Source of the DNA: Melioribacter roseus
Lineage (GTDB): Bacteria; Bacteroidota; Ignavibacteria; Ignavibacteriales; Melioribacteraceae
Assembly: GCA_020724325.1 (NCBI GenBank)
Contig: DYHC01000022.1
Span: forward strand, 7,024-13,957
Direction: 5' to 3'
DNA: 6,934 nt
Positions within the stretch are counted from its first letter, which is position 1. The number at the start of each line of letters is the position of its first letter. A model generated the notes under the pieces. The model worked only from the letters and a program-made list of their open reading frames with translations. It ran no database searches and was not told where the DNA came from. Both the position numbers and the translations under genes were made by a program. This document shows, one piece after another, positions 6,150-6,934 of this stretch.

Positions 6150-6337
6150 ATTTACCTCTTCTTTTAAAAATAGTTAGTGAAAAATTTATAAATACTAACG
6201 CCAAAACAAATAAAATAAGCTCCGAAAAATATCGCTTGTCATTTCTCTCCGCCTATATTTGGCGGATCGAAATTACACTTCTCTTTCGCTTCGCACATTC
6301 AAAATTAAGTTTCTGAATTTTACAAAAGTCTTTAAAA
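6150..6337. promoter_or_regulatory. Noncoding leader between the AtuA-like pair and prfB
   Basis: These 188 bases hold no credible reading frame. The part nearest prfB carries its Shine-Dalgarno (AGAGGT, 6154-6159 on the minus strand) and a TATAAA box (6185-6190) that could be a -10 element; no good -35 is visible about 17 nt upstream. A perfect 6-bp GC-rich inverted repeat lies at 6248-6266. The region could therefore both end the AtuA-like transcript and start the prfB transcript, but read-through cannot be excluded. Confidence 0.35.
6248..6266. repeat. Inverted repeat TCCGCC-7 nt-GGCGGA
   Basis: TCCGCC (6248-6253) and GGCGGA (6261-6266) are perfect complements around a 7-nt AT loop, in otherwise AT-rich DNA. 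Neither strand has a following T-tract, so it is not a standard intrinsic terminator. It may be an RNA hairpin at the end of the AtuA-like transcript or a protein-binding site upstream of prfB. Confidence 0.55.
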
Positions 6338-6658
6338 TTATTCATCTATTTCAAGCACCATTCTAAGCAAGGCAGCAGCAAGTGTTTTACCCTGAGCATC
6401 GTGTTTTAATGAAACAGTACCTCCTCCGCCAAGTGTATCGTAAAGCAGAAAATTCAAAGCTCTTATGTTCGGTAATTCGAATCTCTCAACTTTACCAAAG
6501 CAGATACCATCAAAGTGCGCTTTAACTTTTTCGGCAGTAAGATACTTTTCAATAATTGTGTAGCCATAATCATTATATGCAATAATTCCAATGTTAGCAG
6601 CATTGCCTTTATCTCCGCTTCTGCCGTGTGCAATGTCAATAAGTTTAATTCTTTTCAT
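6338..6658 (-). CDS. AtuA C-terminal-domain-like small protein (separate gene)
   Basis: This 106-residue protein resembles the C-terminal domain of acyclic terpene utilisation protein AtuA, which many bacteria encode as a separate small gene. Recognisable conserved blocks are IDIAHGRSGDKGNAANIGIIAY (7-28), the central VERFELPNIRALNFLLYDTLGGGGTVSLKHDAQGK (57-91) and a closing hydrophobic helix (LAAALLRMVLEI). The upstream gene encodes the end of the AtuA/DUF1446 main domain, and the two overlap by 4 nt (ATGA, 6655-6658), which predicts translational coupling and a two-subunit product. In pseudomonads AtuA belongs to citronellol/geraniol breakdown, but the family is much wider. With no acyl-CoA genes visible, the substrate here is unknown. 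The family call is fairly secure; function is not. Confidence 0.8.
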   Translation of the reverse strand: MKRIKLIDIAHGRSGDKGNAANIGIIAYNDYGYTIIEKYLTAEKVKAHFDGICFGKVERFELPNIRALNFLLYDTLGGGGTVSLKHDAQGKTLAAALLRMVLEIDE

Positions 6659-6934
6659 AAAGTAATAATCTGAATTTTTGGTTCGACTAATTTTTTTGGA
6701 ATTAATGCCGGCCAGTAAGCAACCACATCTGCAGGTTTTGGGCGTCCACCAGCAAATCCGGTTACTGAAGGAGGTCCGGTTAAAATTAACGGGGCAATTT
6801 CCTTTCCGAATCTTTCAATAGAATTATAGTCATTTCCTCTTACTGCAATTCTTAGCATTACTTCATTAGTTTTATCGGCATCTAAATTTTCTGATAATGG
6901 ACCATGGCAAGAATTGTAGCCGATATACTCGGTT
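6655..6934 (-). CDS. Acyclic terpene utilisation AtuA / DUF1446 family protein, C-terminal part only
   Basis: The frame is open from the right window edge to TGA at 6655, giving about 92 residues; the true start lies beyond 6934. The apparent ATG at 6858 is internal, because the frame upstream reads on with family-like sequence (EYIGYNSCHGPLSEN). Diagnostic C-terminal motifs of the AtuA/DUF1446 main domain are VMLRIAVRGND, LILTGPPSVTGFAGGRPKPADVVAYWPALIPKKLV and a short beta ending (KIQIITL). In fused AtuA proteins a further C-terminal domain continues in the same chain. Here that domain is the next gene, reached through an ATGA overlap. The biochemical activity of the family is not established beyond its requirement in acyclic terpene catabolism in Pseudomonas. 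Confidence 0.85.
   Translation of the reverse strand, partial: TEYIGYNSCHGPLSENLDADKTNEVMLRIAVRGNDYNSIERFGKEIAPLILTGPPSVTGFAGGRPKPADVVAYWPALIPKKLVEPKIQIITL

Noticed and set aside
6241..6310. Intrinsic terminator or riboswitch upstream of prfB
   Set aside because: The GC hairpin lacks a U-tract on both strands, and no known riboswitch core is recognisable.

Overview
The window looks like chromosome from an AT-rich bacterium (roughly 35% GC by eye). The style of NadE, RF2 and the PspC/toastrack pair suggests the Bacteroidota/Ignavibacteriota (FCB) neighbourhood. That placement is an inference from protein flavour and base composition, with no marker gene to prove it. I see no transposase, integrase, phage gene, CRISPR array, tRNA or rRNA, and gene content and composition look uniform, so this reads as core genome.

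Layout: (1) 1-1569, minus strand: glutamine-dependent NAD+ synthetase (nadE), lacking only its last residues at the left edge. (2) 1570-1736: divergent intergenic region. (3) 1737-3087, plus strand: a two-gene envelope cassette, a PspC-domain membrane protein followed by a LiaF-like protein (membrane helices plus a beta-rich toastrack-type domain). It is closed by a strong hairpin terminator at 3111-3165. (4) 3138-6149, minus strand: a tightly packed five-gene set transcribed as prfB (RF2), a stand-alone cyclic-nucleotide-binding domain protein, a YjbQ/UPF0047 protein, a WaaE-like family 2 glycosyltransferase and an MGMT-family DNA repair protein. Gaps are 16, 15 and 3 nt, followed by a 26-nt overlap. 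(5) 6150-6337: noncoding, with a GC-rich inverted repeat. (6) 6338-6934, minus strand: a small AtuA C-terminal-domain-like protein preceded by the end of an AtuA/DUF1446 protein, joined by a 4-nt ATGA overlap.

The most interesting point is prfB. The full 363-residue RF2 appears only if the ribosome makes a +1 shift after codon 23, at the classic R-G-Y-L site with an upstream Shine-Dalgarno-like AGAGGT. The in-frame stop there is TAA (CTT TAA G), whereas the textbook site is CTT TGA C. UAA is read by both RF1 and RF2, so the usual RF2-only feedback should be altered. A gene caller that ignores frameshifting would start the gene at 5935 and lose 71 residues.

I found no convincing new multi-gene system. 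The second-tier leads are the PspC/LiaF-like cassette without an adjacent PspA or regulator, and the lone cyclic-nucleotide sensor domain inside the RF2 operon.
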